From a virus: a stretch of 32,761 nt of DNA. Location: positions 1-32,761 of IMG/VR virus record IMGVR_UViG_3300047510_001639; one strand, written 5' to 3'. Of this stretch, positions 7,611 through 15,930 are shown in pieces. Positions within the stretch are counted from its first letter, which is position 1, and each line of letters begins with the position of its first letter. A program made the translations under genes and the position numbers. Below the pieces are notes generated by a model. It worked only from the letters and a program-made list of their open reading frames with translations, did no database searches and had not been told where the DNA came from.

Positions 7611-8861
7611 ATGGCGATAGTTGACCTACCGCTTGTCCAGATAAAGGAGTTTGAAACACAAACTCTTTTTCCTTTGAGAGAAGTTGGCCCTGGAACGTAT
7701 CACACGCAGTTGCAGATTGAGGGCAATTCGATTCTGTCGAGCTTGCTTGTCACGCACGTTTCTCCAGACGCCTCAATCCAGGTCAATTATTTCCAGACCA
7801 CGACAGGTGACGAGGACGAAGAACGCACACCGCTTGTGAACCACACGCCAAAGACCACAGGTTCGATGGCAGCCGACACAATCATCGTGGCTCGCGTTCA
7901 TTTGAAACCTGTCTGCGAGGTCATAATCACTGGCGGAACTGTGACCTTCGGCTTGATGGTCACAATGGTTTCAGCCTTCGCATCGGATATTGAAAGCTCG
8001 CTCTTCAAAGACGGCTACTTCGTCAACGGCACAGAGCGCGGTATTCCGCTGATGACCTTTGATGATGCTTCTGGCCAAATGAAGTTCATGAAGTCAAAAG
8101 GTGGAAATCTAATTGTTTCTGAAGAGAAGCAAGGCGATCCAATTCACCTGACACATTCTGACACTTTGCTTCCAAATGAAAGGCGCTTGATATTGGCCAA
8201 TCAGCAATTTGAAAAGTCTTTCAGGATGAGCCAATTCACGGTTGTCTCTGCAAGCGACTATCGAGTGTCTGTGCAAATCAACGGCTCTCTTGCACTTTCA
8301 AGCCGGACAACCAAATATCAACCACAATCTGACCAACTTCTTGATCCTTACAAGGTCGCGCCAAAGAACTCGCTTGTGACCATCGAGGCTGAGCGTTTAT
8401 CGAGTGATGATGATGGTAGTTTAGATGTGTACTTGCGAGGCTATGAGTTTATCAACGAAGAAGAGGAAGCCATGAGCAGTCTTACAAAGGTCGTATTCAA
8501 CGCAACAGGAGCCTTGATTCTGCCGTTCAAAGCAGTTGCCTGGGAAGACAACAACTCGGTGTCTTTGGCGGATGCTGATGGCTTGAATCTTGATGATTTC
8601 GCAGGTGTCACTCAAGACGGTATCGCTCACCTCGGCTATGGAATCATTCACAAGATTGGTGAAGTTCCAAATGCCTTGCTTGGAAAAGGCGCAGTTGCTG
8701 GTCAGCCGGTATATCTTTCCACCACTCCAGGCGAATTGTCTTTGACTCCTCCAGCATCTGGAACGGTCTTCCGCATCGGTCGTGCAGAGCCACCAAGTGG
8801 AGCGCACACTGGCGAAGCAACATCGCTGTTCATTGATCCACAAATCATCGCAGAGGCATAA
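7611..8861 (+). CDS. Beta-rich virion structural protein (decoration or fibre-base candidate)
   Basis: A 416-residue protein of mostly beta-strand character, without membrane segments or catalytic motifs. Residues 1-280 are unrecognised. Residues about 285-416 form a compact beta domain: an AVAWEDNNSVSLADADGLN segment, then LGKGAVAGQPVYLSTTPGEL and FRIGRAEP. The same pattern (a turn with GQ/GE plus Y, an ADAD-like turn, a G-PG/AGQ turn followed by YL/CFVS, then G-A) occurs in the C-terminus of the large fibre at 9063 and in the middle of the protein at 25279. Its position right after the capsid gene suggests a head-associated role such as decoration or an attachment base for the fibre. That role is inferred. 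The ribosome site is weak (GAGGTTCGAG before the ATG). Confidence 0.7.
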   Translation: MAIVDLPLVQIKEFETQTLFPLREVGPGTYHTQLQIEGNSILSSLLVTHVSPDASIQVNYFQTTTGDEDEERTPLVNHTPKTTGSMAADTIIVARVHLKPVCEVIITGGTVTFGLMVTMVSAFASDIESSLFKDGYFVNGTERGIPLMTFDDASGQMKFMKSKGGNLIVSEEKQGDPIHLTHSDTLLPNERRLILANQQFEKSFRMSQFTVVSASDYRVSVQINGSLALSSRTTKYQPQSDQLLDPYKVAPKNSLVTIEAERLSSDDDGSLDVYLRGYEFINEEEEAMSSLTKVVFNATGALILPFKAVAWEDNNSVSLADADGLNLDDFAGVTQDGIAHLGYGIIHKIGEVPNALLGKGAVAGQPVYLSTTPGELSLTPPASGTVFRIGRAEPPSGAHTGEATSLFIDPQIIAEA

Positions 8862-8862
8862 A

Positions 8863-9060
8863 ATGAGTGATTCGCAAAGACAAATATTCATCGACGGAAT
8901 ACCGATGGAATCAATAAAAGATGACCAAAAATTGGTAACCTTCTTTGAAGAATTTGATGATACCATTTACCAATCTGCAAACAGGAAGTTCGAGCAGTTG
9001 TGCGAGAAATACGACAAGAAGGCGACGTTGACCATTCTTGTTAAATTTGAGGAGTCGTGA
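8863..9060 (+). CDS. Small conserved-type phage protein, unknown function
   Basis: A 65-residue soluble, acidic protein (IDGIPMESIKDD, FFEEFDDTIYQSA) ending in KKATLTILVKFEES, an alternating beta-strand end. The start at 8863 is chosen because GAGG lies six bases upstream and the ATG follows one base after the preceding stop. An upstream in-frame start at 8782 would lie deep inside the previous gene. It is sandwiched between two structural genes, so an assembly partner or chaperone for the adjacent fibre is plausible. No family is recognised. Confidence 0.72.
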   Translation: MSDSQRQIFIDGIPMESIKDDQKLVTFFEEFDDTIYQSANRKFEQLCEKYDKKATLTILVKFEES

Positions 9061-9062
9061 AT

Positions 9063-12020
9063 ATGGCCACGCAGAATTTTCAGTTGATTCACTGGGATGG
9101 CACGAAGCAAAAACGTGTTGAATCCCAGACCATGGAACTCAAGCTCGGCAAGTTGGCCATCGGCTCGCTTGCTGACATCAAAGAAATTGGCGGAAAACTC
9201 GACATCGGTGGAGCAATCATCACCAACGTCGGTGCTCCAGTTGATGCTTCTGACCTTGCATCCAAGGGCTATGCAGATTCAGCCGCTTCTGGCGCTGTTG
9301 CTCCTGTGCAAGCAGAAGTTGACGCAGTGGAAGCTGCTCTTGCTCAAGAGTTGGTTGACCGCGCTGCTGGTGACGCTTCCACATTGGTTGACGCAAAAGC
9401 CTATACAGACGCAGAAATCCTTGCTGCTTCCGGTGGACTTGGCGGAGACATTTCCGAACTGCAATCCGATTTGGCTCAAGAGATTCTTGACCGCCAAGCA
9501 GGAGACACTGCGCTCCAAACCTCAATCACAACCTTGCAAGACCTCAAAGACGCGCAGGTTGTTTGGGTTTCTAAATCCGGCAATGACTCAACTGGAAACG
9601 GTGGTCAGCACAAGCCATTTGCAAGCCTTACTGCTGCTTTGGCATCCATCACTGATGCAACTCCAAGCAAACGCTACGTCGTTTTGATGCACGCTGGTAG
9701 CTATGCCGAAGCCGGAGCTGTTGCTCTCAAAGCGAACGTGTTCGTCGTTGGTGCTGTCAGAGACGCAGTGCGCATTACGGCAAGCAGCTTTACAATGGCT
9801 TCTGACTTCAACCAGGCAGCAGCAAACGATTGCCGTTCTGGATTCACAAACGTCGTTCTGATTGGCGCTTGCGATTTCAACTGGCAAACAGTCACGTCGC
9901 CTGCTGGAAAGCTGTACTTCAACCAAGTCACTTTCAACAGCGCAGTGACTCTGTATGGTCACAACAACGCCATCGCTCAAGCACAGTTCCATTCTTGCTT
10001 GTTCTATTCTTCCTTCACGGTCAGCGGCATCAACGTCGGCTTGCATGTGAACAACATCCACTTTGGAAACATCGTCCTCAACCAGCATCCAAATGGTGGA
10101 ATGGCGACAATCCTGAACGCTTCTGGTGGATATTGCGGTGGAACAGCAACATTGACGGCATCGACAAACGACTTCAACCGTCGCGTGTCCGTGTTTGCCA
10201 AGAACTTCAACTTCAACGCTTTGTCGGTCAATGGCCCTTCGGCTTACTGCGACCTTGATGACGACTCTGCTCCAAGACAAGCGTCGAACCTGACATCTTC
10301 TGATGGCGGAAACGTCGTTTACGTTTCAAGCACTGTCCCACACAAGTCCAACGAGCGCAGCATCGGTGACCTGGGCAAGCAGTACCTGTACACATTCTCG
10401 TATGTGTTCTCGTCAACTGACTCTGACCTGTACGTCATCTCGATGGGCAATGCTTATGCTGCCGCATCGACAGGGCGTTCGATTTTCGTTGAATCCGATA
10501 GCTACGGATTGCAACCAAACGTCAACGGCGGTGACATCAACATCACGACCGCTGAAACTTCTGGAACAGGCGTTCGCGGTAAGATTAAGCTCACAGGTCG
10601 CCAGCTCGATGTTTCGTCGATGGCAGTCAAGAACATTGCTGACGCAGTTGATGCGCAAGATGCCGTCTCGAAAGCACAACTTGATGCGGCAATCTCTGCT
10701 GAACAATCTGCTCGCTCAAGTGGCGATGCAAGCACGTTGTCTTCTGCTCAAGCGTATGCCGACCAGAAGGTTGCAGACCTTGTAAACGGAGCTCCTGCAA
10801 TCCTTGACACGTTGAAAGAGCTTTCTGACGCGCTCGGTGCTGATGGAAACTTCGCTGTCACAATCACCAACTCCATCGCTGCTGTTCAGGCTGAAGTTGA
10901 CGCTGAAGAACTCGCAAGAGCTTCTGCCGTCACTGCACTTGAAGGCGACATCGCCGCTGAAGAGACTCGCGCTCTTGCTGCTGAAGGCGCTCTCGACACA
11001 CGCTTGGATGTTATCGAAGGCTCTGGCGCTGGTTCGGTTGCCAAGGCTCAGCTCGATGCTCAAGCATATGCTGACGCTGCTGTGTTGGTTGAAAAAGGTC
11101 GTGCTGAGGCTGCTGAATCCGCGCTCCAAGGCGAAGTTGATGCCGTTGAGGCAGACTTGGCCCAAGAAATCCTCGACCGCGCTGCCGCTGTTTCTGCTGA
11201 ACAATCACGCGCTGAAGCCGCTGAACTTGCACTGCAAGGCGAAGTGGACGCTGTTGAAGCTGATTTGGCTCAGGAACTCTTGGATAGAGCTGCTGCTGAT
11301 ACAACTCTTCAAGGCAATATCGACGCCGTTGCTGGCGACTTGGCACAAGAGCTTCTCGACAGAGCAGCTGCCGACACAGCATTGCAAGGCGAAATTGATG
11401 CGGTTGAAGCTGACCTCGCTCAAGAGCTTTTGGACAGAGCCGCAGCCGTTGCAGCGGTTCAAGCTGAAGTGGACGCCGAAGAAATTCGTGCTGCTGCTGC
11501 TGAGTTGGCACTTCAAGGTGAAATTGATGCCGAGGAAACTCGTGCATTGGCTGCTGAAGCTGCTTTGCAAGGCGAAATTGATGCCGAAGAAGTTGCTCGT
11601 GCAGCGGCAGATACTGCTCTGCAAGGCGAAATCGACGCTCTGGAAGTGGTCGTTTCTGAACTCAACCTCATCAGCAAGACTGCCGATGCTGCAATCTCTG
11701 CTGGCCAAATCTGCTACATCAAGTCCAATGGCAACATCGACTTGGCTGACGCTGACTTGGATATGAGCGACGCTGCTTTGGTCATCGCTGCTGCAAGCAT
11801 CGCTTCCGGCGCTTCTGGCAAGGTTGTCATCAAGGAAGGAACCGTTGTCGGTGGCTTCTCTGGACTTGTTCCAGGCAAGAAGTGCTTCGTTTCTAAGACC
11901 GCTGGTGAAATGGTTCAGGCTTTGACGGGCTTCGCATCAGGCAACTCGGTGTATTGTGTTGGACGTGCTATCTCTGCAACAGAGATTGCGTTCCAGCCTG
12001 TCTATGAGTTTGAATACTGA
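9063..12020 (+). CDS. Large fibre protein with beta-helix and coiled-coil repeats
   Basis: A 985-residue fibre. Residues 1-75 are an attachment-like start ending IGGAIITNVGAPVDASDLAS, a phrase typical of phage fibre shafts. Residues 80-160 are an Ala-rich coiled coil. Residues about 163-400 begin VVWVSKSGNDSTGNGG and KPFASLTAALASI, the usual opening of pectate-lyase-like right-handed beta-helices, which bind or cut polysaccharide. Residues 400-530 are mixed beta. From about 540, and most regularly at 687-865, come tandem coiled-coil repeats around ALQGEIDAVEADLAQELLDR. Residues 865-985 are a beta domain shared with two other proteins here. The start at 9063 has GAGGAG eight bases upstream. 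Position between capsid and connector genes leaves open whether this is a tail or a head fibre. Enzyme activity cannot be judged. Confidence 0.85.
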   Translation: MATQNFQLIHWDGTKQKRVESQTMELKLGKLAIGSLADIKEIGGKLDIGGAIITNVGAPVDASDLASKGYADSAASGAVAPVQAEVDAVEAALAQELVDRAAGDASTLVDAKAYTDAEILAASGGLGGDISELQSDLAQEILDRQAGDTALQTSITTLQDLKDAQVVWVSKSGNDSTGNGGQHKPFASLTAALASITDATPSKRYVVLMHAGSYAEAGAVALKANVFVVGAVRDAVRITASSFTMASDFNQAAANDCRSGFTNVVLIGACDFNWQTVTSPAGKLYFNQVTFNSAVTLYGHNNAIAQAQFHSCLFYSSFTVSGINVGLHVNNIHFGNIVLNQHPNGGMATILNASGGYCGGTATLTASTNDFNRRVSVFAKNFNFNALSVNGPSAYCDLDDDSAPRQASNLTSSDGGNVVYVSSTVPHKSNERSIGDLGKQYLYTFSYVFSSTDSDLYVISMGNAYAAASTGRSIFVESDSYGLQPNVNGGDINITTAETSGTGVRGKIKLTGRQLDVSSMAVKNIADAVDAQDAVSKAQLDAAISAEQSARSSGDASTLSSAQAYADQKVADLVNGAPAILDTLKELSDALGADGNFAVTITNSIAAVQAEVDAEELARASAVTALEGDIAAEETRALAAEGALDTRLDVIEGSGAGSVAKAQLDAQAYADAAVLVEKGRAEAAESALQGEVDAVEADLAQEILDRAAAVSAEQSRAEAAELALQGEVDAVEADLAQELLDRAAADTTLQGNIDAVAGDLAQELLDRAAADTALQGEIDAVEADLAQELLDRAAAVAAVQAEVDAEEIRAAAAELALQGEIDAEETRALAAEAALQGEIDAEEVARAAADTALQGEIDALEVVVSELNLISKTADAAISAGQICYIKSNGNIDLADADLDMSDAALVIAAASIASGASGKVVIKEGTVVGGFSGLVPGKKCFVSKTAGEMVQALTGFASGNSVYCVGRAISATEIAFQPVYEFEY
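11121..11660 (+). repeat. Coiled-coil coding repeats, 18- and 25-residue units
   Basis: In-frame tandem units within the large fibre, residues 687-865, each beginning ALQGE[IV]DA or a close variant. Counting unit starts gives lengths 36, 25, 25, 25, 18, 18, 18. The 25-residue unit is the 18-residue unit plus seven residues. At DNA level the units share CAAGGCGAA-type cores with silent variation, so the repeats have diverged rather than just duplicated. Confidence 0.85.
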
Positions 12021-12027
12021 TTGACCT

Positions 12028-12057
12028 GGCGAGGTGGAGAAATCTGCCTCGCCTTTT
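12028..12057 (+). terminator. Intrinsic terminator after the large fibre gene
   Basis: A 7-bp stem GGCGAGG (12028-12034) with CCTCGCC (12047-12053), a 12-base loop, and TTTT at 12054-12057. It lies seven bases after the fibre stop. The T-run is short, so partial readthrough into the next gene is likely. Confidence 0.7.
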
Positions 12058-12073
12058 ATCAAAGGATTGAACA

Positions 12074-12877
12074 ATGACTCAGCGACTCATTGCGGTCGAT
12101 GACCAGACAGGAAAGCGCAGTCTCATCGCTGTGCCTTCTGGTGGTGGCATTGATCCAGACGTTCAAACATTCGCAGCCAACGGAACTTGGACAAAGCCAA
12201 ACGGCTGCAAGCAAGTGCGAGTCATTCTGATTGGCGGTGGCGGAGGCGGAGGTTCTGGTTCTTACGGAACAACAGGCACTCAATGCGGTGGCGCAGGGGG
12301 ATCTGCTGGCCAAGTCGTTATCAAAGACCTCGTGGCAAGCGATTTGGCTTCAACCGTTGCCGTGACCATCGGAGCAGGTGGCGCTGGCGGAGTTGCTGTC
12401 TCAACCAACGGCTACAACGGTAAAGACGGCTCAGACGGTTCGCTCACTTCATTCGGTACACATGGAAAGGCGTTTGGTGGCAAAGCTGGAGCAGGCGCAG
12501 GAAAGTTCTTGTCTGGTCGCATCACCATGCAATTCGCAGAAGGTGGCGCAGCAAGACCTGGTGGAACACGAGGCGCAGGCGGAAGAACGACTGCCGGAGA
12601 ATCGGCTGTTGACACAACAGAAGCACCAGGCTCAGGAGGCGCAGGAGCAGGCATCACGACAACTGGACTTTCTGGCGGTTCCGGTGGAGTCAATCAAGCT
12701 GGTCTTGGTGGCAACGGCGGCAACGGTGGCGCTTCCAAGGCAACTGGCGCAGGTGACGCTGGTGTCGCAGGCTCAGGCTATGGTGCAGGCGGTGGAGGCG
12801 GTGGCGCGTCAAAAGGAACGGCTTCCGGTGCTGGTGGTAATGGCGCATCCGGCTATTGTGTCGTAATCTCGTACTGA
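12074..12877 (+). CDS. Glycine-rich adhesin-like fibre-tip protein
   Basis: A 267-residue protein. Residues 30-60 read as the opening strands of a glycine-rich receptor-binding domain (FAANGTWTKPNGCKQVRVIL, then a run of seven glycines). The remaining 200 residues are more than one-third Gly with Ala/Ser/Thr, and end in a closing strand ASGYCVVISY. Such domains, rich in polyglycine segments, are found in phage adhesins at fibre ends, where variable loops contact the receptor. It follows the large fibre gene, so it may cap that fibre. A weak AAAGGA site lies upstream, and a terminator separates it from the fibre gene. The receptor is unknown; the adhesin role is inferred from composition and domain opening. 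Confidence 0.82.
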   Translation: MTQRLIAVDDQTGKRSLIAVPSGGGIDPDVQTFAANGTWTKPNGCKQVRVILIGGGGGGGSGSYGTTGTQCGGAGGSAGQVVIKDLVASDLASTVAVTIGAGGAGGVAVSTNGYNGKDGSDGSLTSFGTHGKAFGGKAGAGAGKFLSGRITMQFAEGGAARPGGTRGAGGRTTAGESAVDTTEAPGSGGAGAGITTTGLSGGSGGVNQAGLGGNGGNGGASKATGAGDAGVAGSGYGAGGGGGGASKGTASGAGGNGASGYCVVISY

Positions 12878-12888
12878 AGGAGAATCCA

Positions 12889-13098
12889 ATGAAACTGAAA
12901 CTTGTTGAACTTGACCATCTCGTTGTCTTCCTTGAACCAAAGTACGTCCTCATTGAAGGCGAAGTGGAAGTCTCTGAAGCCGAAGGTCACAAGCTGCTCG
13001 CTGCATATGCCGGTAAGCTCGAAAAGGTCGAAGAAAAGAAAGCTGTCGCTGCCAAAGCCAAGGTCATGCCAGAGGTAAAGGATGAGCCTAAACTCTAA
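12889..13098 (+). CDS. Small phage protein, unknown function
   Basis: A 69-residue protein: a beta-rich half (LKLVELDHLVVFLEPKYVLI) followed by a helix (SEAEGHKLLAAYAGKLEKVE) and a Lys/Ala/Glu-rich tail. The start at 12889 has AAGGAG six bases upstream. An upstream in-frame start would overlap the previous gene. It overlaps the connector gene by 17 bases, so the two are probably translated together. Small proteins of this make-up often lie before gp6-like connectors, but the function is not known. Confidence 0.72.
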   Translation: MKLKLVELDHLVVFLEPKYVLIEGEVEVSEAEGHKLLAAYAGKLEKVEEKKAVAAKAKVMPEVKDEPKL

Positions 13099-13711
13099 TG
13101 CGCTCTGCACAGTTGCGCAGTGCAAAACTTATCTCGACGTTCAATCTGCTGACACGTCGCAAGATGCAAAAATAGAACAGCTCATCAACGCTTCGTCGTC
13201 GATGATTGAAAACTATCTTGACCGAAAACTTATCTATAATCAGTACATTGAACTGCACGATGGTCGAGTCAATGACCGCTTGCTGTTGAAAGAATGGCCT
13301 GCTGAAAAGCCGTCAGAGATTCGCTCTGACACGCTATGGTCATTTGACAACACCACCATCATGCCTCCAGAAAATTATGAGATGGATCAGCAAACGACCG
13401 TTGTCCTCAAGGGCTACTTCTTTCCGCGAGGCAACCGAAATATCAAGGTGACCTATTATGCCGGATATGCGAGTCCTGTTTTTGGTGGCGGAGGTTTTCC
13501 GTTGCCGACAGAACTCAACCAAGCCTGCATTATGCTCGTCGCATGGCAGTACCAGCTACGAGCTGACAGACGCCTCGGCATTGCTTCAAAGGGCAAGCAA
13601 GGCGAGTCGATTTCTTATGTCAAAGGTCTTCCGACTGAAATCTCATTGATGCTTGATTTGCATATGCGCATGGAATTGCCATTTACCTCAACAGGAATCG
13701 GCAACGGATGA
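13082..13711 (+). CDS. Head-tail connector, HK97 gp6/phiE125 gp8-like
   Basis: Adaptor ring protein that binds below the portal and closes the filled head. The 209-residue sequence opens with the family signature: CTVAQCKTYLDVQSADTSQD followed by an IEQLINASSSMIENYLDRKL helix. It then has beta strands ending in KVTYYAGYASP and a C-terminal helical part (LNQACIMLVAWQYQLRADRR). It starts inside the end of the small upstream gene, with GAGG at 13072-13075. It ends ATGA-overlapped with the next joining gene. Both the sequence pattern and the position support the call. Confidence 0.88.
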   Translation: MSLNSNALCTVAQCKTYLDVQSADTSQDAKIEQLINASSSMIENYLDRKLIYNQYIELHDGRVNDRLLLKEWPAEKPSEIRSDTLWSFDNTTIMPPENYEMDQQTTVVLKGYFFPRGNRNIKVTYYAGYASPVFGGGGFPLPTELNQACIMLVAWQYQLRADRRLGIASKGKQGESISYVKGLPTEISLMLDLHMRMELPFTSTGIGNG

Positions 13712-14160
13712 TTCGCTCAGACGCCAAAGCACTTGAAGCTCGCATCATGGCAAAGCTCGAAAAGTTCTTGCCACAAAGCGAGCAGTCTCAAAAGGCCTTG
13801 TTTAAGATTGGTGTTTTGCTTGAGCGAAAAATGAAGATAAATGCTCAATCTCAAAAGATACGAGATACAGGTGCTTTGATAAACTCCATCAAATACGAGA
13901 TTGATGGAAACACTCTTTATGTTGGTTCTTTTGGCGTTCCTTATGCTAAGTATCACGAGTTCGGTGCGAACCTTGGGCCTGCTGGAATGAGAGCAATGTT
14001 TGCAGCAATGCGAGCAAGACGTGCTAAATCTGCTATGCGATATAGAGACAAGAACGTCGTTGTGAACCAATCTATTCGTGCGAGGCCTTTCGTCAGACCA
14101 GCTTTTGAAAGTAATCTAGGAGCAATCAGAAGAATCCTTGCAGAATACGGAGCACTGTGA
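13708..14160 (+). CDS. Head-tail joining/tail completion protein, HK97 gp10-like
   Basis: A 150-residue neck protein. The pattern RDTGALINSIKYEIDGN, then YVGSFGVPYAKYHEFG and RARPFVRPAFE, is that of the HK97 gp10/Mu gpG-type virion morphogenesis family. Members help finish the head-tail junction or tail end. The central Arg-rich stretch (AMRARRAKSAMRYRDK) is basic, possibly facing nucleic acid or partner rings. It begins within the stop of the connector gene (four-base overlap) and its TGA shares a base with the next start, so the three genes form a coupled neck operon. Confidence 0.87.
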   Translation: MIRSDAKALEARIMAKLEKFLPQSEQSQKALFKIGVLLERKMKINAQSQKIRDTGALINSIKYEIDGNTLYVGSFGVPYAKYHEFGANLGPAGMRAMFAAMRARRAKSAMRYRDKNVVVNQSIRARPFVRPAFESNLGAIRRILAEYGAL

Positions 14161-14600
14161 TGCCAGTTGCAAATGACTCAGAAATTCTTGATGCTCTGGA
14201 GACTCAGCTCAAAACTCTCACTTGGGCAAAGGTTGTTGAGACTGAAAATATCAAGTTGGCCTTTTCAGAACTTGGCGAGCATGAAGTTCCTTACATTCAA
14301 GTTTACGACAACGGCCAGGTCTTTGAACATCAGCGAGGCGAAGTGCTGACACGCTGGCAGGTGGCTGTTGAGCTTGTGCTTCGGTCGGCTTCAGAGAACC
14401 AAGTCAACATGAGAACACTCTTGGACAAGCGCCAAGAAGTTGAACAGTGCATCGGCTCCAAGGTGAACCTCGGCATTCCAGGTGTGGTCAATGTGCTGTA
14501 CCTTAGCAACACGCCAGACATCCAGATTGTGAAGCCGTTTTATGTGACGACTATGCTCTTTGAGGTGGTTTACCGGAAACGGTATGTGTCTGATTGTTGA
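14160..14600 (+). CDS. Tail terminator protein (probable)
   Basis: A 146-residue alpha/beta protein in the standard place for the tail terminator, which caps the tail tube and joins it to the head. The pattern fits lambda gpU-like proteins: an N-terminal helix (EILDALETQLKTL), a strand pair (VPYIQVYDNGQVF, RWQVAVELVLRS), a helix (MRTLLDKRQEVEQC) and a final strand FYVTTMLFEVVYRKRY. ATG 14160 overlaps the previous TGA; GTG at 14157 is an alternative that adds one residue. The upstream gene supplies no clear GGAG site, so translation is probably coupled. The assignment rests more on order and secondary structure than on specific motifs. Confidence 0.75.
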   Translation: MPVANDSEILDALETQLKTLTWAKVVETENIKLAFSELGEHEVPYIQVYDNGQVFEHQRGEVLTRWQVAVELVLRSASENQVNMRTLLDKRQEVEQCIGSKVNLGIPGVVNVLYLSNTPDIQIVKPFYVTTMLFEVVYRKRYVSDC

Positions 14601-14611
14601 TGTGATACGCT
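14601..14611 (+). promoter_or_regulatory. Putative promoter for the tail tube gene
   Basis: TGTGATACGCT matches the motif before the capsid gene (TGTGATACACT at 6078-6088) at 10 of 11 bases. TGATACGCT reads as an extended -10. No clear -35 hexamer is visible at 15-18 bases upstream, where the DNA is still within the preceding gene. Confidence 0.4.
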
Positions 14612-14625
14612 CTCAAATGAACTTC

Positions 14626-14640
14626 GCTCAAAGACTGAGC
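14626..14640 (+). other. Leader hairpin before the tail tube gene
   Basis: GCTCA (14626-14630) pairs with TGAGC (14636-14640) around loop AAGAC. It has the same 5-bp stem and 5-base loop geometry as both hairpins before the capsid gene, and the loop differs from ATGAC there by one base. It would lie near the 5' end of a transcript from the motif at 14601-14611. Confidence 0.5.
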
Positions 14641-14665
14641 TTCGCCTTATGTTTTGGAGGACAAA

Positions 14666-15904
14666 ATGTCGAAGAATTATGCTTCAATTTATGCAAACAC
14701 TGGTGACAGCTCGGCGCTGAACCAACGATTTTACCTCAAGGAAGAAGTCATCAAAGGAACGATGGCCATTCCAGCGGCATCGGATTACTTCTTTGCATTG
14801 TCTGGCGGCTCCATCAGCTTCAGCCAGCCAATCACTTCGTCGCCTCACCGTTCTGGCCGCCACAACAACAACACCATCAAGGAAAAGAAAGCTCTTGAAT
14901 GGTCGCTGCCAACGATGGTCAACATCGATACTGCTGCGGCACAAGGCACCGGCGCTCTTGAGCCTGCGCTGCGCGTCCTTTGGAAATCGCTGCTTGGTCG
15001 TGAAACGGTTCCAGGCGCGGTGCAATATGACTCCGCTCAAGATCCATCCGTCACGTTCAGCATCTTGGAAGTTGGCGACAAGTGGGCCAAGCAGGCTTTT
15101 GGCTGCTTTGTGGACGCTTGCGAAATCTCTCTTCCAGGCGACGGCCAATCGCAGTTGAGCTGGTCTGGAATGGGCGTTGAATCCTATTTGGTCGGCATCG
15201 GCAAATCGACAATCAGCAACAACGCTGGACAGACAGTCACAGTACAGGCTGGCGAAGGCAAACGCTTTCCAGTTGGTGCTCGCGTCATGTTGGTTGAAGC
15301 TGACGGCTCGACTCGTTCGGCTGACACGCCTGCTGGCTCGGCTCGTAAGGTTGTCTCTGTATCTGGTGACGTCATCACTCTCGACGGCGCTGCTTTGGCT
15401 GACGCTGATGGCTCATCGACTCCTCTTTATCTGTGCTACTTCGAGCCTGTCCTTGCAGGAACCGAAGGCATCGACAATCCGCAAACTGGCTTGCAAGGTA
15501 CTTTCACAAGCTCCAGCATTCCAGGCAATCCTTGCATCCGTTCGGCAACCATCTCTGTCGCAAATGGCCATGAGATTGTGAACTACTGCTGGGGAACAGA
15601 CGCAGCCTCTGGCTCCATCTTCGTTCCAGCAAGCCGCTTGGAAGTCAGCGTTTCAATCGAGCTGAACCTGAACCACGAGTTGGTTGAGTTCTATAACGCA
15701 GTGCAGTCTTTCGAAGCTCAAGACCTGAACTTCAAGCTCGGCGACACAGCGTTGCGCTTCTTGGAAATCGACCTGCCAAAGGTCGTCTTTCAAGTGCCTT
15801 CAATCGACGTGCCTGAAACTGGTTCGATTCCTGTCTCCTTCGAAGGAACCGCTTACCAGAGCGCACTTGACGCCGCTGATGAAATCGTGGTGTCATACCA
15901 GTAA
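14666..15904 (+). CDS. Major tail tube protein
   Basis: A 412-residue protein that polymerises into the tail tube. Position (after terminator, before chaperone and tape measure), beta-rich content, and the isolated high-expression cassette all point here. Seen: tube-like strands FFALSGGSISFSQPI and an ALEPALRVLWKSLLG helix, with end strands IPVSFEGTAYQ. Residues about 176-260 look like an inserted beta domain (FPVGARVMLVEADGSTRSAD, VISVSGD-type turn), which could project from the tube. The chosen ATG has GGAGG (14656-14660) five bases upstream; an upstream TTG at 14654 overlaps this site and is rejected. At 412 residues it is longer than a minimal tube protein, consistent with the insertion. 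Confidence 0.85.
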   Translation: MSKNYASIYANTGDSSALNQRFYLKEEVIKGTMAIPAASDYFFALSGGSISFSQPITSSPHRSGRHNNNTIKEKKALEWSLPTMVNIDTAAAQGTGALEPALRVLWKSLLGRETVPGAVQYDSAQDPSVTFSILEVGDKWAKQAFGCFVDACEISLPGDGQSQLSWSGMGVESYLVGIGKSTISNNAGQTVTVQAGEGKRFPVGARVMLVEADGSTRSADTPAGSARKVVSVSGDVITLDGAALADADGSSTPLYLCYFEPVLAGTEGIDNPQTGLQGTFTSSSIPGNPCIRSATISVANGHEIVNYCWGTDAASGSIFVPASRLEVSVSIELNLNHELVEFYNAVQSFEAQDLNFKLGDTALRFLEIDLPKVVFQVPSIDVPETGSIPVSFEGTAYQSALDAADEIVVSYQ

Positions 15905-15930
15905 CCAACAAGAGGACGGTATCCTTTCTG

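Noticed and set aside
9588-10280. 230-residue minus-strand open frame opposite the fibre
   Set aside because: A shadow of the beta-helix coding region with no ribosome site or recognisable motifs.
11121-11660. CRISPR-like or satellite repeat
   Set aside because: Repeats are in-frame protein repeats of unequal length with silent changes, not constant repeats with unique spacers.
10837-11766. 309-residue Leu/Lys-rich + strand open frame inside the large fibre gene
   Set aside because: It is an out-of-frame reading of the repeated coiled-coil codons and has no ribosome site. The fibre frame explains the region fully.
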